Program-made: the position numbers and the translations under genes
Shown here: positions 8,249 to 17,755 of the stretch, piece after piece
How positions within the stretch are numbered: the stretch's first letter is position 1
Layout of the letters: every line of letters begins with the position of its first letter
Source: Paenibacillus silvisoli
GTDB taxonomy: Bacteria > Bacillota > Bacilli > Paenibacillales > Paenibacillaceae
Length of the DNA: 64,000 nt
NCBI RefSeq assembly: GCF_030866765.1
Contig: NZ_CP133017.1
Coordinates: forward strand, 5,236,501 to 5,300,500
Direction: 5' to 3'
The notes under the pieces: generated by a model
Seen by the model: only the letters and a program-made list of their open reading frames with translations
Told to the model about the DNA's origin: nothing
The model's database searches: none

Positions 8249-8278
8249 TTGACGGACGGTTTTGTCTTACGCTATAAC
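8249..8278 (+). promoter_or_regulatory. exporter promoter overlapping candidate TetR operator copy 3
   Basis: TTGACG, an 18-base spacer and TATAAC, about 40 bases before the MMPL gene start. The -35 box is inside operator copy 3 (TTGACGGACGGTT, 8249-8261), so a bound repressor would block RNA polymerase directly. Confidence 0.6.
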
Positions 8279-8317
8279 TATTCATAGAGATTACGTTAGT
8301 TTGAGGAGGAGCTCCAC

Positions 8318-11248
8318 ATGACCGAACGCATTATACGAGGGATGGCCCGCGCTAAATGGGTCATTCTCATCGGCTGGCTGGCGATTACCATCGCCTCGAT
8401 GCTCGCCTTGCCCGACCTCGCGGCTATCGTCCGCGAGACCGAGCAGAAATTTATCCCCGCCGACTCCGAGTCCGTCGTTGCCAAGCAGCTCATGGAGCGG
8501 ATCAATCCGGAGACGACGACCAAGTCGAGCGCCATCCTCGTCTATTCCCGCGAAAGCGGTCTGACCGATCAGGACCGCGCATGGTTGAAAAGCAAGGTAG
8601 CCGAGCTTGATCAGCTAAGCGGCAAAGACGGGTTCAAGTCCGTCCAGTCCGCATACGAAACGCCGGAGCTGGCGGAGAAATTCCGCAGCAAGGACGGCAC
8701 GACCGAGCTGCTGATCGTCGGCTTTACCCGCGCGGATAACGATGTGCAGACACAGGAAGCGGTCGATACGCTCGCCGACATGGTGAAGGGTGCGCCTAGC
8801 GGCAGCAAAGTAGAGCTGACCGGCAGCGCGCCGATCGGCAAAGATTTTCAGAGCAGCTCCGAGGAAGGGCTGAAGAAGACCGAGCTGCTGACGGTAGGGC
8901 TGGTTCTCGTCATTTTGCTTATCGTATTCCGTTCCCCCGTCGCGCCGTTCATCCCGCTCATTACGATCGGGATTTCGCTAGTCATTACGCGGGGATTGGT
9001 CGCCGCGGCAACCGAATTCGGCATGCCGGTATCCTCGTTTACGCAGTCGTTCCTGATCGCCGTCTTGTTCGGCGCGGGTACCGACTACTGTATTCTACTG
9101 ATCCAGCGGTTCCGCGAAGAGCTTAGCCGCGACGGCGACAAGGTCGAGGCGCTCGTTCGCACGATGAGGACAGTTGGCAAGACGGTCGCCTTCTCCGCGA
9201 GCACCGTATTCGTCGCCTTCTTCCTGATCGGCTTCGCCCAGTTCGGGCTCTACCAATCGGCCGTCGGCGTCTCTATCGGCGTAGCCGTTACGCTGATCGC
9301 CGGCTTGACGTTAACGCCGGCGCTGCTGATGATTTTCGGCAAAGCGACGTTCTGGCCGAGCAAAATCGCAGAAGGCCAAGGGCATGGCGAATCCAAGCTC
9401 TGGGGCGCAATGGCATCTCTGGCCGCGCGAAGACCGGTCGCCATCCTGCTCGTAACCGTGCTGCTGCTTGCGCCGATTACGCTGCTTTACCATGGCAAGC
9501 GATCGTTTGACGATTTGGCCGAGATCAATCCGGAGCTCGGGTCCGTGCAAGGCTTCCGCCAGGTCGAGCGCTCGTTCGGCGCCGGAGAGGTGTTCCCGCT
9601 GTCCGTCGCAATCTCGTCGGCGGATTCGATGCGCAGTCCTGCCGCACTCGCCGGTTTAGAAACGGCAAGCGCGAACGCCGCGAAGCTCGAAGGCGTCAGC
9701 GAAGTGCGCAGCGCGGTACGTCCGCTCGGCGAGCAGCTGGCCGATCTGACCGTGTCCAACCAGCTGACGCAGACCTCCGATGCGCTGCAGCAAATGAAGG
9801 ACGGCGTCGATCAAGTCGCCGATGGCCTGCTGCAGGCGGACGGCTCCATATCGAGCGGACAGTCCGATATCGGGAAGCTGACCGACGGCTTGCGCGAGAT
9901 GGCGGGCAAAACAACCGAAGCGCAGCAAGGGCTCAAACAAATTTACGGCGGCATGCAGCAAGCCTCCGAAGGCGCGGGCCGCATTGCCGGCGGCTTGAAG
10001 CAAAGCGCGGAGCTGTCCGGCTCCATGAAAGCTGATTTGCAGGCGCTGCTGAAGAAGTACCCCGAGCTTGCGAAGGAAGCCGCCATGCAGCAGCTGCTCG
10101 GCAAGCAGCAAGGACTTGCCGGGGGATTAAAGGATCTATCCACAGGCGCCAACCGGCTGTCATCCAGCTTCGAGCAGCTGAATCCGGGAATCGGCAAAAC
10201 GGCGGACGGACTTGGCCAGCTGGCAGCCGGCCAATCCCAAGCGGCGGACGGAACGGCGAAGCTGGGAGACGGGCTTGGGCAGCTGTCCGGCGGCCTGAAG
10301 GACGGCGCCAAAGGACTTTACGATATTTCGAGGGGGCTTGCGTCCGTGAAAGAGGCGCAGCAAACGATCGGCGACAGCCAAATTCCGGGCTGGAACCTGC
10401 CGCAGGAAGCGCTCGACAGCCCGGAGCTGCAGCAAGCCCTCGATTACTATATATCCGAGGACGGGAAGACCGCTAAGATGGACATCGTCCTTTCCGTTAA
10501 CCCGTACTCGCCGGAAGCGCTGACGACCGTGGACCAAATCCGCGAATCGCTGAAGCACAGCTTCGAGGGCAGCGCCATGGAAGGCGCGCGCGTGTACGTT
10601 TCCGGTACATCGGCGCAAATCGTGGAGCTGAAAGATATTTCGAAGACGGACTTTACGCGCACCGGCACGTTCGTCCTGATCGGGATTTTCATCGTTCTGA
10701 TGATCCTGCTGCGCTCCATTCTGGCGCCGCTCTATGTGCTGCTGTCGCTTGGCTTCAACTTCCTGGTCACGATGGGGATCGTCGAATTCATCTTCGTAGA
10801 CCTGCTCGGCAAGGAAGGGCTGTCGTGGAGCGCATCATTCTTCGTGTTCCTCATTATCGTGGCGCTCGGCGTCGATTACAGCATCTTCTTGATGGCCCGG
10901 TTCAAGGAAGAATACCGCCCTCGCGGCATTACGTATGCGATGACCAAGGCTATGTCCACGACCGGCGGCGTCATTATTTCAGCGGCGGTTATTATGGGCG
11001 GCACGTTCGCCGCGCTCATGATGTCCGGCGTCAATACGCTGCTGCAAATCGGGGCGGGCATCGTGATCGGACTGATCCTGTACGCGACGGTCTTCATGGG
11101 CCTCGTCGTTCCGGCGCTCGCGAACCTGTTTGGCGAGGCCAACTGGTGGCCGTTCCGCAAGCCGGCCGCATCCTCAGCGCAAGCCGATACCGGCTCCGGC
11201 TCGGATGAAGAGAAAGGCTCGCGTTTCCTGGAGCAACCCGCAGATTAA
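8318..11248 (+). CDS. MMPL/RND-family membrane exporter
   Basis: A 976-residue integral membrane protein with the classical duplicated RND layout. It has a first membrane helix near residue 15, an extracytoplasmic loop (about 40-185), five to six helices (about 190-375), a long second loop (about 400-770), and a final helix bundle (about 780-950). The second loop contains a repeated glycine/glutamine-rich coiled coil (GLQQADGSI, GLGQLAAGQS, GLGQLSGGL) as in YdfJ-type and YhgE-like proteins. GTDYCILLIQRF and GVDYSIFLMARF are the paired transport helix motifs. GAGGAGG precedes the ATG. Probably exports a lipid-like or toxic compound under the divergent TetR regulator. Confidence 0.93.
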   Translation: MTERIIRGMARAKWVILIGWLAITIASMLALPDLAAIVRETEQKFIPADSESVVAKQLMERINPETTTKSSAILVYSRESGLTDQDRAWLKSKVAELDQLSGKDGFKSVQSAYETPELAEKFRSKDGTTELLIVGFTRADNDVQTQEAVDTLADMVKGAPSGSKVELTGSAPIGKDFQSSSEEGLKKTELLTVGLVLVILLIVFRSPVAPFIPLITIGISLVITRGLVAAATEFGMPVSSFTQSFLIAVLFGAGTDYCILLIQRFREELSRDGDKVEALVRTMRTVGKTVAFSASTVFVAFFLIGFAQFGLYQSAVGVSIGVAVTLIAGLTLTPALLMIFGKATFWPSKIAEGQGHGESKLWGAMASLAARRPVAILLVTVLLLAPITLLYHGKRSFDDLAEINPELGSVQGFRQVERSFGAGEVFPLSVAISSADSMRSPAALAGLETASANAAKLEGVSEVRSAVRPLGEQLADLTVSNQLTQTSDALQQMKDGVDQVADGLLQADGSISSGQSDIGKLTDGLREMAGKTTEAQQGLKQIYGGMQQASEGAGRIAGGLKQSAELSGSMKADLQALLKKYPELAKEAAMQQLLGKQQGLAGGLKDLSTGANRLSSSFEQLNPGIGKTADGLGQLAAGQSQAADGTAKLGDGLGQLSGGLKDGAKGLYDISRGLASVKEAQQTIGDSQIPGWNLPQEALDSPELQQALDYYISEDGKTAKMDIVLSVNPYSPEALTTVDQIRESLKHSFEGSAMEGARVYVSGTSAQIVELKDISKTDFTRTGTFVLIGIFIVLMILLRSILAPLYVLLSLGFNFLVTMGIVEFIFVDLLGKEGLSWSASFFVFLIIVALGVDYSIFLMARFKEEYRPRGITYAMTKAMSTTGGVIISAAVIMGGTFAALMMSGVNTLLQIGAGIVIGLILYATVFMGLVVPALANLFGEANWWPFRKPAASSAQADTGSGSDEEKGSRFLEQPAD

Positions 11249-11254
11249 AACAAT

Positions 11255-11300
11255 AAAGGCTGTATCCGCCCCGGCTTGGAGCGAGATACAGCCTTTTGTT
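11255..11300. terminator. intrinsic terminator between convergent genes
   Basis: A 12-bp stem, AAAGGCTGTATC with GATACAGCCTTT, an 18-base loop and TTTTGTT on the plus strand. It ends the MMPL gene and could serve the convergent 203-residue gene too. Confidence 0.8.
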
Positions 11301-11311
11301 CATTTATAGCG

Positions 11312-11923
11312 TTATAGCGAATCCGTAACGGCTTGCTTGGCTGCCTGATGCGTATACGCGAACAGCTCCATCAGCTCCAGATGCTGCACGTATTCCAGCG
11401 CGCCCCGGGCTTCCTCGCCGATCGGCTCGCTCTCCTGCAGCGCAATCATGCTGGTGAACGCCGGCGCATTCCAGCGTACCTGACGCCGCATGAGCTGCAG
11501 CCCTTCGCGGATTTCGCCATCCGGCAGATCGCCTAGGATAACGCTGTTCTGCAGCCAATCGGCCGCCCGCGCTTGCAGCCGTTCCATCGCCGGATGCGCG
11601 CCCGCCATGCTGAACCAGTAGTTCGCATTGGAGAAATCGCCTTCCATCCGGTGCATGATGCCGTGCCAGTAGCAGCCTGTCGAATCGTCTTCAATTTCCT
11701 GGGATTGCGCGTGCGACGCATCCAGGCTTTCGTTGAGCAAATGCAATCCGGCCTTGAGCGCAATCAGCGCCGGTACTACGGCCTTCGGCGTTGCGGCGGA
11801 TAGGAGCGGCAGAGCTTCGATCTCCTGATCGAGCGCTGCATCCCATACCTGTTTCGGCGATAGAGCCTGCATTGTCTGGCGCGATTCCAATCGTTCGATG
11901 ATTAGCGCTAATGAATTCTTCAA
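11312..11923 (-). CDS. hypothetical protein
   Basis: 203 residues, soluble and acidic, mostly helical; I do not recognise the family. A conserved-looking central motif, CYWHGIMHRMEGDFSNANYWF (residues 84-104), followed by repeated helices suggests an alpha-solenoid or TPR-like fold. It starts with TTG at 11923 behind AAGGAG with a ten-base gap. It stands alone between the MMPL exporter and an aldolase-like gene. Confidence 0.65.
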   Translation of the reverse strand: MKNSLALIIERLESRQTMQALSPKQVWDAALDQEIEALPLLSAATPKAVVPALIALKAGLHLLNESLDASHAQSQEIEDDSTGCYWHGIMHRMEGDFSNANYWFSMAGAHPAMERLQARAADWLQNSVILGDLPDGEIREGLQLMRRQVRWNAPAFTSMIALQESEPIGEEARGALEYVQHLELMELFAYTHQAAKQAVTDSL

Positions 11924-12022
11924 GCCGCGACCACTCCTTCAACTGTTAATAACGCAATCACCATTTAGGATAAAACGAGAATTGGACTTTATTGTAAATG
12001 ATCGCCTTCATAAATTCAATGA

Positions 12023-12059
12023 GAAAAAGGCCGTATGGGACACCTGCCCCGTACGGCCT
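12023..12059 (-). terminator. intrinsic terminator of the aldolase-like gene
   Basis: On the minus strand, stem AGGCCGTA with TACGGCCT, extended by GGG/CCC, runs into a T-run 14 bases after the stop codon. Confidence 0.85.
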
Positions 12060-12072
12060 CGAAGACGTGCCA

Positions 12073-13038
12073 TTATTTGCTGTGCAGCACTTCCGGCGTC
12101 GTCAGTTTGTCGTAGAAATCAACCGATTTGTCTTTATCGGACGAATTGCGAAGCGCCATCGCGGAACGAGGGTGCTCGTCCAGCATACCGGTAATCATAT
12201 AAGGAATAATATAGCCCCACTCTTCTTTTTCACGCAGCGGAATCATATATTTCTCGATCATGTCGAGCACCGGACGGACATTGTACTTCGTATTCTTCAA
12301 GTTCGCTACGAGCAGCTCCGTCGGACAGTTGCCTGCCGCGCGGCCCATGCCGTATACGGATGCATCCAGGAACTCCACGCCTTTCTCAACGGAAACGAGC
12401 GTGTTCGCAAAAGCCAGCTGCATGTTGTTGTGCGTATGCACGCCAAGACGCTTGCTAGGCAAATATTTCTGGAATTTGCCAACCAGGTAGTTGAAGTCGT
12501 TCGGCGACAGGCTGCCGTACGAATCGACAACGTAAACGACGTCTACGACGCTCGCTTCGATCAGCTCGAACGCTTCCAGCAGTTGATTCTCCATCACGTT
12601 GGAGAGCGCCATAATGTTCAGCGTCGTCTCATAGCCGCGGGAGTGGAATACGTTCACAAGCTCAAGCGCCTTCGGCACGTCTTGGATGTAGCAGGCTACG
12701 CGAATCAGGTCAAGCAGGCTCTCTTCGCGAGGCAAAATGTCGTTCTCGTCGACGCGGCCGATGTCCACAAGCGCGGACAGCTTCGTGTTCAGCTTCTGCG
12801 GGATGACTTTACGGAGAAAGTCGTCGTCCAGAAACCGCCATGGGCCAGCATCCTCAGCGCCTTTCAGCAGCTTCGGCGAGTTTTTGTACCCGATTTCCAT
12901 ATACTCGACGCCGGCTTCATTCAGCGAATTGTACAGGTGCTGAACGAACTCAACGCTGAAATCCCAGTTGTTAACGAGTCCGCCGTCGCGGATCGTGCAG
13001 TCGACGATTTTGCAATTGCTCTGTTTAGTTGCATTCAT
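12073..13038 (-). CDS. HMGL-like aldolase domain protein
   Basis: A 321-residue TIM barrel of the HMG-CoA lyase-like/DRE-TIM family, close to the 4-hydroxy-2-oxovalerate aldolase branch. The divalent metal and catalytic motif DCTIRDGG is at residues 13-20; GVHTHNNMQLA supplies the metal-binding histidines and VYGMGRAAGNCPTE the C-terminal family motif. These enzymes cleave or form C-C bonds next to a carboxylate. The substrate cannot be read from the sequence, and no neighbouring pathway gene points to one. An AGGAGA ribosome site supports the start; it has its own terminator. Cytoplasmic. Confidence 0.85.
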   Translation of the reverse strand: MNATKQSNCKIVDCTIRDGGLVNNWDFSVEFVQHLYNSLNEAGVEYMEIGYKNSPKLLKGAEDAGPWRFLDDDFLRKVIPQKLNTKLSALVDIGRVDENDILPREESLLDLIRVACYIQDVPKALELVNVFHSRGYETTLNIMALSNVMENQLLEAFELIEASVVDVVYVVDSYGSLSPNDFNYLVGKFQKYLPSKRLGVHTHNNMQLAFANTLVSVEKGVEFLDASVYGMGRAAGNCPTELLVANLKNTKYNVRPVLDMIEKYMIPLREKEEWGYIIPYMITGMLDEHPRSAMALRNSSDKDKSVDFYDKLTTPEVLHSK

Positions 13039-13131
13039 AGCGCTGTGTCTCCTTTAGGCAGATCTTGTCTTTTCTAATCATAATACTTGATATTGCCTAT
13101 GAACGCAAAGTCATTTTTTATCGATTTAAAT

Positions 13132-14034
13132 CTACACCGCGTTGAAGGACTGCTTTGTCACAGCCATCGTCTGATCGAGCTTATCGCTTAATTTTTCCAG
13201 CATGACGGCCAGCTCGGAGGATCTGGAGATGAGCTGATGCTGTTCGCCTGCGCTGCCTGCGACGATTTTGACACTGCCGGTCAACGCTTCGGAAAGCTTG
13301 GAAATATCGTCCATCGAAACGCTGAACTGCTGCGTGCTTGCCGACATTTGTTGCGGTTATGGGCTTGAATATCCTGCACGAGCTCGGCGATTCGCTGCGC
13401 CGACGCGCTCGTTTGCTCGGACAGCTTGCGCACCTCGTTGGACACGACCGTGAAGCCTCGGCCATGCTCGCCCGCGCGCGCCGCTTCGATCGCCGCATTA
13501 AGCGCCAGCAAGCTGGTTTGCGACGCGATTTCCGCGATCAGGCTCGTAATATCGTCGATTTCCTGCGAACGCTCGCCGAGCTGCTTTACTTTAGAAGCCG
13601 AGTCCTGCACAGCGCGGCTTATCGACCGCATTTGCTTAACCGCCTTCTGAATCGCTTCATTCCCGTTATCGGCCTCCTTCGCGACCTCGCTCGAGAAATT
13701 GGACACCTGATCGGACGTTGACGAAACATTTTCGATAATTTGCTTAACGGCTACGTTAATCTTATGCTGCTGCGCGGATTCCAGTGCCGCCACAAACGCT
13801 TTTCGCGTCAAAATTTGATAAGTCCCCGCACTGATGAAAAGTCAGCAGGCATACAATCGGCGCGGCTATAAAGGCTTTGCCCAGAACGCTGAGCAGGATC
13901 GTCTGCCAGAGCGGAAGCTCGTGATGACTGTCATGCATGGAAAAACCGAGGGTTTGCAGCACGTGCACGAGGAAGGATAAAAGTAAAATCATGGATGCAA
14001 TAAAAAACATGACACGGTTTTTCTTCATTAGCAT
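13132..14034 (-). pseudogene. methyl-accepting chemotaxis protein broken by two frameshifts
   Basis: Three reading frames together make one membrane chemoreceptor of about 300 residues. The N-terminal part has two membrane helices (VMFFIASMILLLSFLVHVL and [13 protein letters not shown]) and is open in one frame until about 13840. There a single extra base moves the reading to a second frame, which carries [13 protein letters not shown] and the signalling tip [21 protein letters not shown]. Near 13347 a missing base moves it to a third frame for the last 71 residues. The extracellular loop is very short, so the protein would have sensed membrane or cytosolic signals. It is either a recent pseudogene or carries sequencing errors. 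The start is probably the ATG at 14034. Confidence 0.8.
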
Positions 14035-14149
14035 ACGACAAGACATCCACCTAAATTTTGGTAAACCAAAAAAGGAGTCTATCCCTGTATTATTGGAGAG
14101 GAAAGTCTCTTTGTACATAGCATAAAATGAAGAAACTTGTCGAATAACA

Positions 14150-15532
14150 TTAAATCATCTCCTCTGCTCGAACGACCTCGTCAAACTTCTCCGCCGTAAT
14201 CAGCCCGCTTGCAATCGCCGCCTCGCGCAGCGTAATGCCTTGCTTATGCGCGGATTTCGCAATCGCCGCCGCGTTCTCGTACCCGATATGCGGATTGAGC
14301 GCCGTCACGAGCATGAGCGATTCGTTCAGATGCCGCGCGATCGCCTCGCGGTTCGGCTCGATCCCGACGGCGCAATGCTCGTCGAAGGAGCGAATCGCGT
14401 CGCTGAGAAGCCGGACCGACTGCAGGAAGCCGTGAATGATGACCGGCTTGAACACATTCAGCTCGAAGTTGCCTTGGCTCGCGGCAAAGCCGATGGATGC
14501 GTCGTTGCCCATGATCTGGCAGACGACCATCGTCAGCGCCTCGCTCTGCGTCGGATTGACTTTGCCCGGCATGATGGAGCTTCCCGGCTCATTTTCCGGA
14601 ATGCGAATCTCGCCGATGCCGCAGCGCGGACCGCTCGCCAGCCAGCGGACGTCGTTGGCGATTTTCATCAGATCGGCGGCCAGCGCCTTGATCGCGCCAT
14701 GCACGAAGACGATTTCGTCATGGCTCGTCAGCGCTTGAAACTTGTTCGGCGCGCTGATGAACCGTTTGCCCGTAAGTCTGCTGATCTCATCCGCGACCTG
14801 CTCGCCGAAGTCCTGCGGGGCGTTCAGTCCCGTGCCGACGGCCGTCCCGCCGATCGCAAGCTCGCGCAGCTCGTCGCGGCTGGCGCCGATGTTGCGCTCG
14901 CCCTTCTCCAGCATGCGCACCCAGCCGCTGATTTCCTGGCCGAGCGTTAGCGGCGTCGCATCCTGCAGATGGGTGCGGCCGATCTTGATCACATCGGCGA
15001 AGGCGGCGCTCTTCTGCTGCAGCGTTGCTTTTAGCTGCGCGATGGCCGGAAGAATCTGATCTTCGACGGCAATGAGCGCCGCGATATGCATCGCGGTCGG
15101 GAATGTATCGTTGGAGCTTTGCGAGCGGTTTACGTCGTCATTCGGATGGATGGCCGCCCCCGACTGCCCCTTCTCCTCCAGCAGCTGAACCGCGCGTCTT
15201 GCCACGACTTCGTTCACGTTCATGTTGGACTGCGTGCCGCTGCCGGTCTGCCAGACGGCCAGCGGAAATTCGTCGCTCCATTTGCCGGCAATGATCTCAT
15301 CCGCGGCCTCGGCGATCGCCTCCGCTTTCTTCGCGTCGAGCTTGCCCAAGCTTCCATTGACGTTTGCGGCCGCTTTCTTCAGATAGGCGAATGCGGAAAT
15401 CAGCTCGCGCGGCATTTTTTCCGTGCCGATCTTGAAGTTTTGCAAGCTCCGCTGCGTCTGCGCCCCCCACAGCCGGTGGGACTCCACCTGAATTTCGCCC
15501 ATCGAATCCTTTTCGATCCGGTATGTTGTCAT
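14150..15532 (-). CDS. fumC: fumarate hydratase class II
   Basis: A 460-residue iron-independent fumarase, converting fumarate and malate in the citric acid cycle; cytoplasmic homotetramer. The superfamily signature [13 protein letters not shown] is present, together with [27 protein letters not shown] and [16 protein letters not shown], which carry the active-site threonine, asparagines and histidine. Length and motifs are normal. The ATG follows GGAGG with good spacing. Monocistronic, downstream of a thioesterase gene on the same strand. Confidence 0.97.
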   Translation of the reverse strand: MTTYRIEKDSMGEIQVESHRLWGAQTQRSLQNFKIGTEKMPRELISAFAYLKKAAANVNGSLGKLDAKKAEAIAEAADEIIAGKWSDEFPLAVWQTGSGTQSNMNVNEVVARRAVQLLEEKGQSGAAIHPNDDVNRSQSSNDTFPTAMHIAALIAVEDQILPAIAQLKATLQQKSAAFADVIKIGRTHLQDATPLTLGQEISGWVRMLEKGERNIGASRDELRELAIGGTAVGTGLNAPQDFGEQVADEISRLTGKRFISAPNKFQALTSHDEIVFVHGAIKALAADLMKIANDVRWLASGPRCGIGEIRIPENEPGSSIMPGKVNPTQSEALTMVVCQIMGNDASIGFAASQGNFELNVFKPVIIHGFLQSVRLLSDAIRSFDEHCAVGIEPNREAIARHLNESLMLVTALNPHIGYENAAAIAKSAHKQGITLREAAIASGLITAEKFDEVVRAEEMI

Positions 15533-15590
15533 GATTGGCCTCCAGTGATAAGGTGTTTGACGATCCGTTACCTATTACTAACCTATGAAA

Positions 15591-15622
15591 GAGGCGACGC
15601 ATCTACGAGCATGCATCGCCTC
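15591..15622 (-). terminator. probable terminator of the thioesterase gene
   Basis: A stem GAGGCGACGCAT / ATGCATCGCCTC with one mismatch and an eight-base loop, 36 bases after the thioesterase stop. The T-run is weak, so the call is moderate. Confidence 0.5.
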
Positions 15623-15657
15623 TTCCATGATTGCCTAATTGCCTGGATGTCATACGG

Positions 15658-16053
15658 CTAGAATTGGCTGCGCAACTCGGTCGGCAGCTCTCGGCTCTTT
15701 CGCGTTCCGGAGTCCATCGCGACGCTGGTGACGAGCGCATCCGCGCACAGCTCGCCCCGGTCGTTCACAATTTCCTGCTTCAGCACGTAGCTGCTGCGGC
15801 CGGCCCGCTCCGGCGCGGTCGTTACCGTCAGCCTGTCGCCCTGCTTGCATTCTTTGCGGTAATTGATGTTGATGTTTACCGTCACCGTCTGAACGCCCAT
15901 CGCCAGCAGGACGTCGTAGTGCAGGCCCGCCTGCTCGTACCACTCTTCCCGGCCCCATTCCAAGTACTCTAAATATTTGGCATTGTTCACATGGCCGTTC
16001 ACATCGATTTCGGTAGAACGGACAATCAGTTCAAGCATCGCTTTCACGAGCAT
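15658..16053 (-). CDS. acyl-CoA thioesterase (hot-dog fold, 4HBT/YbgC type)
   Basis: 131 residues from the ATG at 16053, which has AAAGGAG five bases upstream; longer in-frame extensions would overlap the divergent gene and lack a ribosome site. The motif IDVNGHVNNAKYLEYLEWGREEW carries the catalytic aspartate and the HVNN box of YbgC-like thioesterases, which hydrolyse acyl-CoA or acyl-ACP. VTVNININYRKECKQGD follows the typical strand order. Cytoplasmic tetramer expected. The physiological substrate is not apparent from neighbours. Confidence 0.88.
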   Translation of the reverse strand: MLVKAMLELIVRSTEIDVNGHVNNAKYLEYLEWGREEWYEQAGLHYDVLLAMGVQTVTVNININYRKECKQGDRLTVTTAPERAGRSSYVLKQEIVNDRGELCADALVTSVAMDSGTRKSRELPTELRSQF

Positions 16054-16189
16054 TCCCGCTCCTTTCCCACCAGCTACCTCAACATTATTCCACTTCGCTT
16101 GAATTGTATAGTCGTCTTCGTTTAGACCGGAGGCCTTCCGGTGTATATATGTTATGGCAACTAAGCGACTTACCATTTTAGGGGGACTT

Positions 16190-16795
16190 ATGAAATCATC
16201 TACTATAAATCTGATTGGTGCGGGTATCGCCCTTGTCATTATCGGCTCTGCCGGAGCTTGGGGCGTCAATAAGGTACAGCATGTTTTGGGCGCTACGGTG
16301 CCGGTTGCTGCTGCCGAACAACCGACCGAGAAGCCGACGAAGGTACCGCATTTTACATATATCGACTTCTCGCCGGAAGGTCTTGCGGTCGCGACCATCG
16401 AGACGTATCACCGGCTATTTGATTCCAATCTGTTGGACGATAAAATCAAACGCTTCGACGACCCGAAGTCCGACGCATGGACCGCCATTTTGAGGGAGCC
16501 CGCGTTTGACGACGCATCTTATTCGAAGCTCGCGAATACGTTAGGCGCAGTCGAGGGATTGGGTATCGATCTGCACACCCTCTCGGAGCTTGCAGACATT
16601 GCGAAACAGAAGCATGATACGCAAGCCTTGGTATACATGCACCGCATCCTGCACGACCTCGATTACTGGGCTTTTCCGAACGAGGATGACCAAGGCAAAT
16701 CGAGCAGCTTCTTCGGCGTCACCGAAACCGTGCCTGCACATGACTCCGGCCATCGCATCGAGATGGGAGATTACATTTCGAAGCATAAAAGCTAA
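16190..16795 (+). CDS. hypothetical membrane-anchored protein
   Basis: 201 residues from the ATG at 16190, with AGGGGG just upstream; an in-frame ATG at 16154 has no ribosome site. An uncleaved N-terminal helix (INLIGAGIALVIIGSAGAWGV) anchors a soluble domain of about 160 residues outside the cell. The domain is helical and rich in Asp and His (HRILHDLDYWAFP, PAHDSGHRIEMGD). I do not recognise the family. Divergent from the thioesterase, with its own terminator. Confidence 0.7.
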   Translation: MKSSTINLIGAGIALVIIGSAGAWGVNKVQHVLGATVPVAAAEQPTEKPTKVPHFTYIDFSPEGLAVATIETYHRLFDSNLLDDKIKRFDDPKSDAWTAILREPAFDDASYSKLANTLGAVEGLGIDLHTLSELADIAKQKHDTQALVYMHRILHDLDYWAFPNEDDQGKSSSFFGVTETVPAHDSGHRIEMGDYISKHKS

Positions 16796-16800
16796 CGCGA

Positions 16801-16830
16801 AAACCTCTCCCGATGGGAGAGGTTTCTTCG
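16801..16830. terminator. intrinsic terminator
   Basis: Eleven-base stem, AAACCTCTCCC with GGGAGAGGTTT, GAT loop, then TCTTC. It follows the membrane-anchored protein gene by five bases. Confidence 0.75.
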
Positions 16831-16860
16831 TGTTCATGAACATACAGTAGCCTCTTTTGC

Positions 16861-16886
16861 TCTAACGGTCATTGATGACCGTTAGA
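16861..16886. repeat. 26-bp palindrome (TAACGGnCAT family, copy 5)
   Basis: Twelve-base arms, TCTAACGGTCAT with ATGACCGTTAGA, and a TG loop. Relative to copies 1, 3 and 4 the arm base A becomes T on one side and the facing base changes to match, so pairing is kept. At 16897-16920 a degenerate single unit resembling the 185-bp element units (GAACCTCAGGGATGCG) follows. Confidence 0.85.
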
Positions 16887-16944
16887 CTAAGTCGTCGTTA
16901 GCTGAACCTCAGGGATGCGCCGTAGCAGGGCCGATGGATACGGT

Positions 16945-17610
16945 TTATAGCTCTCGCACCGAACCATCCCGATAACCGACGATGACCTTTGTCGCAAGGT
17001 CAATGAATAATCCATTCTCTACGACCCCGGGGATCAGGTTGATGGCTATATGGAGATCCTTTGCCGCGTCGATTTTCCCAAAATGACAATCGAGAATATA
17101 GTTCCCGTTATCCGTCATATACGGCTGCTGATTGTCGCTCATCCTTAGCTGCGGAACGCATCCGAGCTTGCTTAGCTTTCTTTGCGTATGCTCGCAGCCA
17201 AACTTGACGACTTCGACCGGCAATGGAAAGCTGCCTAATGGTTGGGCTTGCTTGCTTTCATCCACAATGATGATGAGCTCCTTGCTGGAAGAGGCTACGA
17301 TTTTCTCCCTTAATAACGCGCCTCCCCCGCCTTTGATCAAGTTCCACTCGGGATCGACCTCGTCGGCCCCATCGATGGTGACGTCGATTTCATCCACCTC
17401 GGCGATCGAACGTACAGGTATCCCTAGCTCCTTGGCCAACTGCTCCGATTGAATTGACGTCGCCACCGCTGTAATTCGCAGCCCGTTGTTGACCAGCGTT
17501 CCTAGCTTCTGAATCGCCCAATAGGCGGTTGATCCCGTGCCTAAGCCAACGACCATGCCGTCACGTATGTACTCGACTGCTTTTTCGGCAGCTGCTTTCT
17601 TCGCTTCCAT
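16945..17610 (-). CDS. rpiA: ribose-5-phosphate isomerase A
   Basis: A 221-residue enzyme interconverting ribose-5-phosphate and ribulose-5-phosphate in the pentose phosphate pathway. Family motifs are all present: GLGTGSTAYWAI (phosphate loop), DVTIDGADEVD with the catalytic aspartate, GGGGALLREKIVA with the active lysine, and the FGCEHTQRKL region. AGGAGG precedes the ATG. Single gene, convergent with the membrane-anchored protein gene and divergent from the monooxygenase. Confidence 0.97.
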   Translation of the reverse strand: MEAKKAAAEKAVEYIRDGMVVGLGTGSTAYWAIQKLGTLVNNGLRITAVATSIQSEQLAKELGIPVRSIAEVDEIDVTIDGADEVDPEWNLIKGGGGALLREKIVASSSKELIIIVDESKQAQPLGSFPLPVEVVKFGCEHTQRKLSKLGCVPQLRMSDNQQPYMTDNGNYILDCHFGKIDAAKDLHIAINLIPGVVENGLFIDLATKVIVGYRDGSVREL

Positions 17611-17755
17611 GTTGGCCTCCTAAGTAATGCGTTTATGTTTATGTATGGATTCGCGATCCGGCTGGATGCTTCCTCCGTTCGGCGCCGCCAATCTATTTGT
17701 GAAATGCAACCAGATTCGTTACACTTAATTTCAGATGAAAGGAGCGTGTTCTACA

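Noticed and set aside
16054..16398. N-terminal extension of the acyl-CoA thioesterase
   Set aside because: It overlaps the divergent gene and its promoter; AAAGGAG sits directly before the ATG at 16053.
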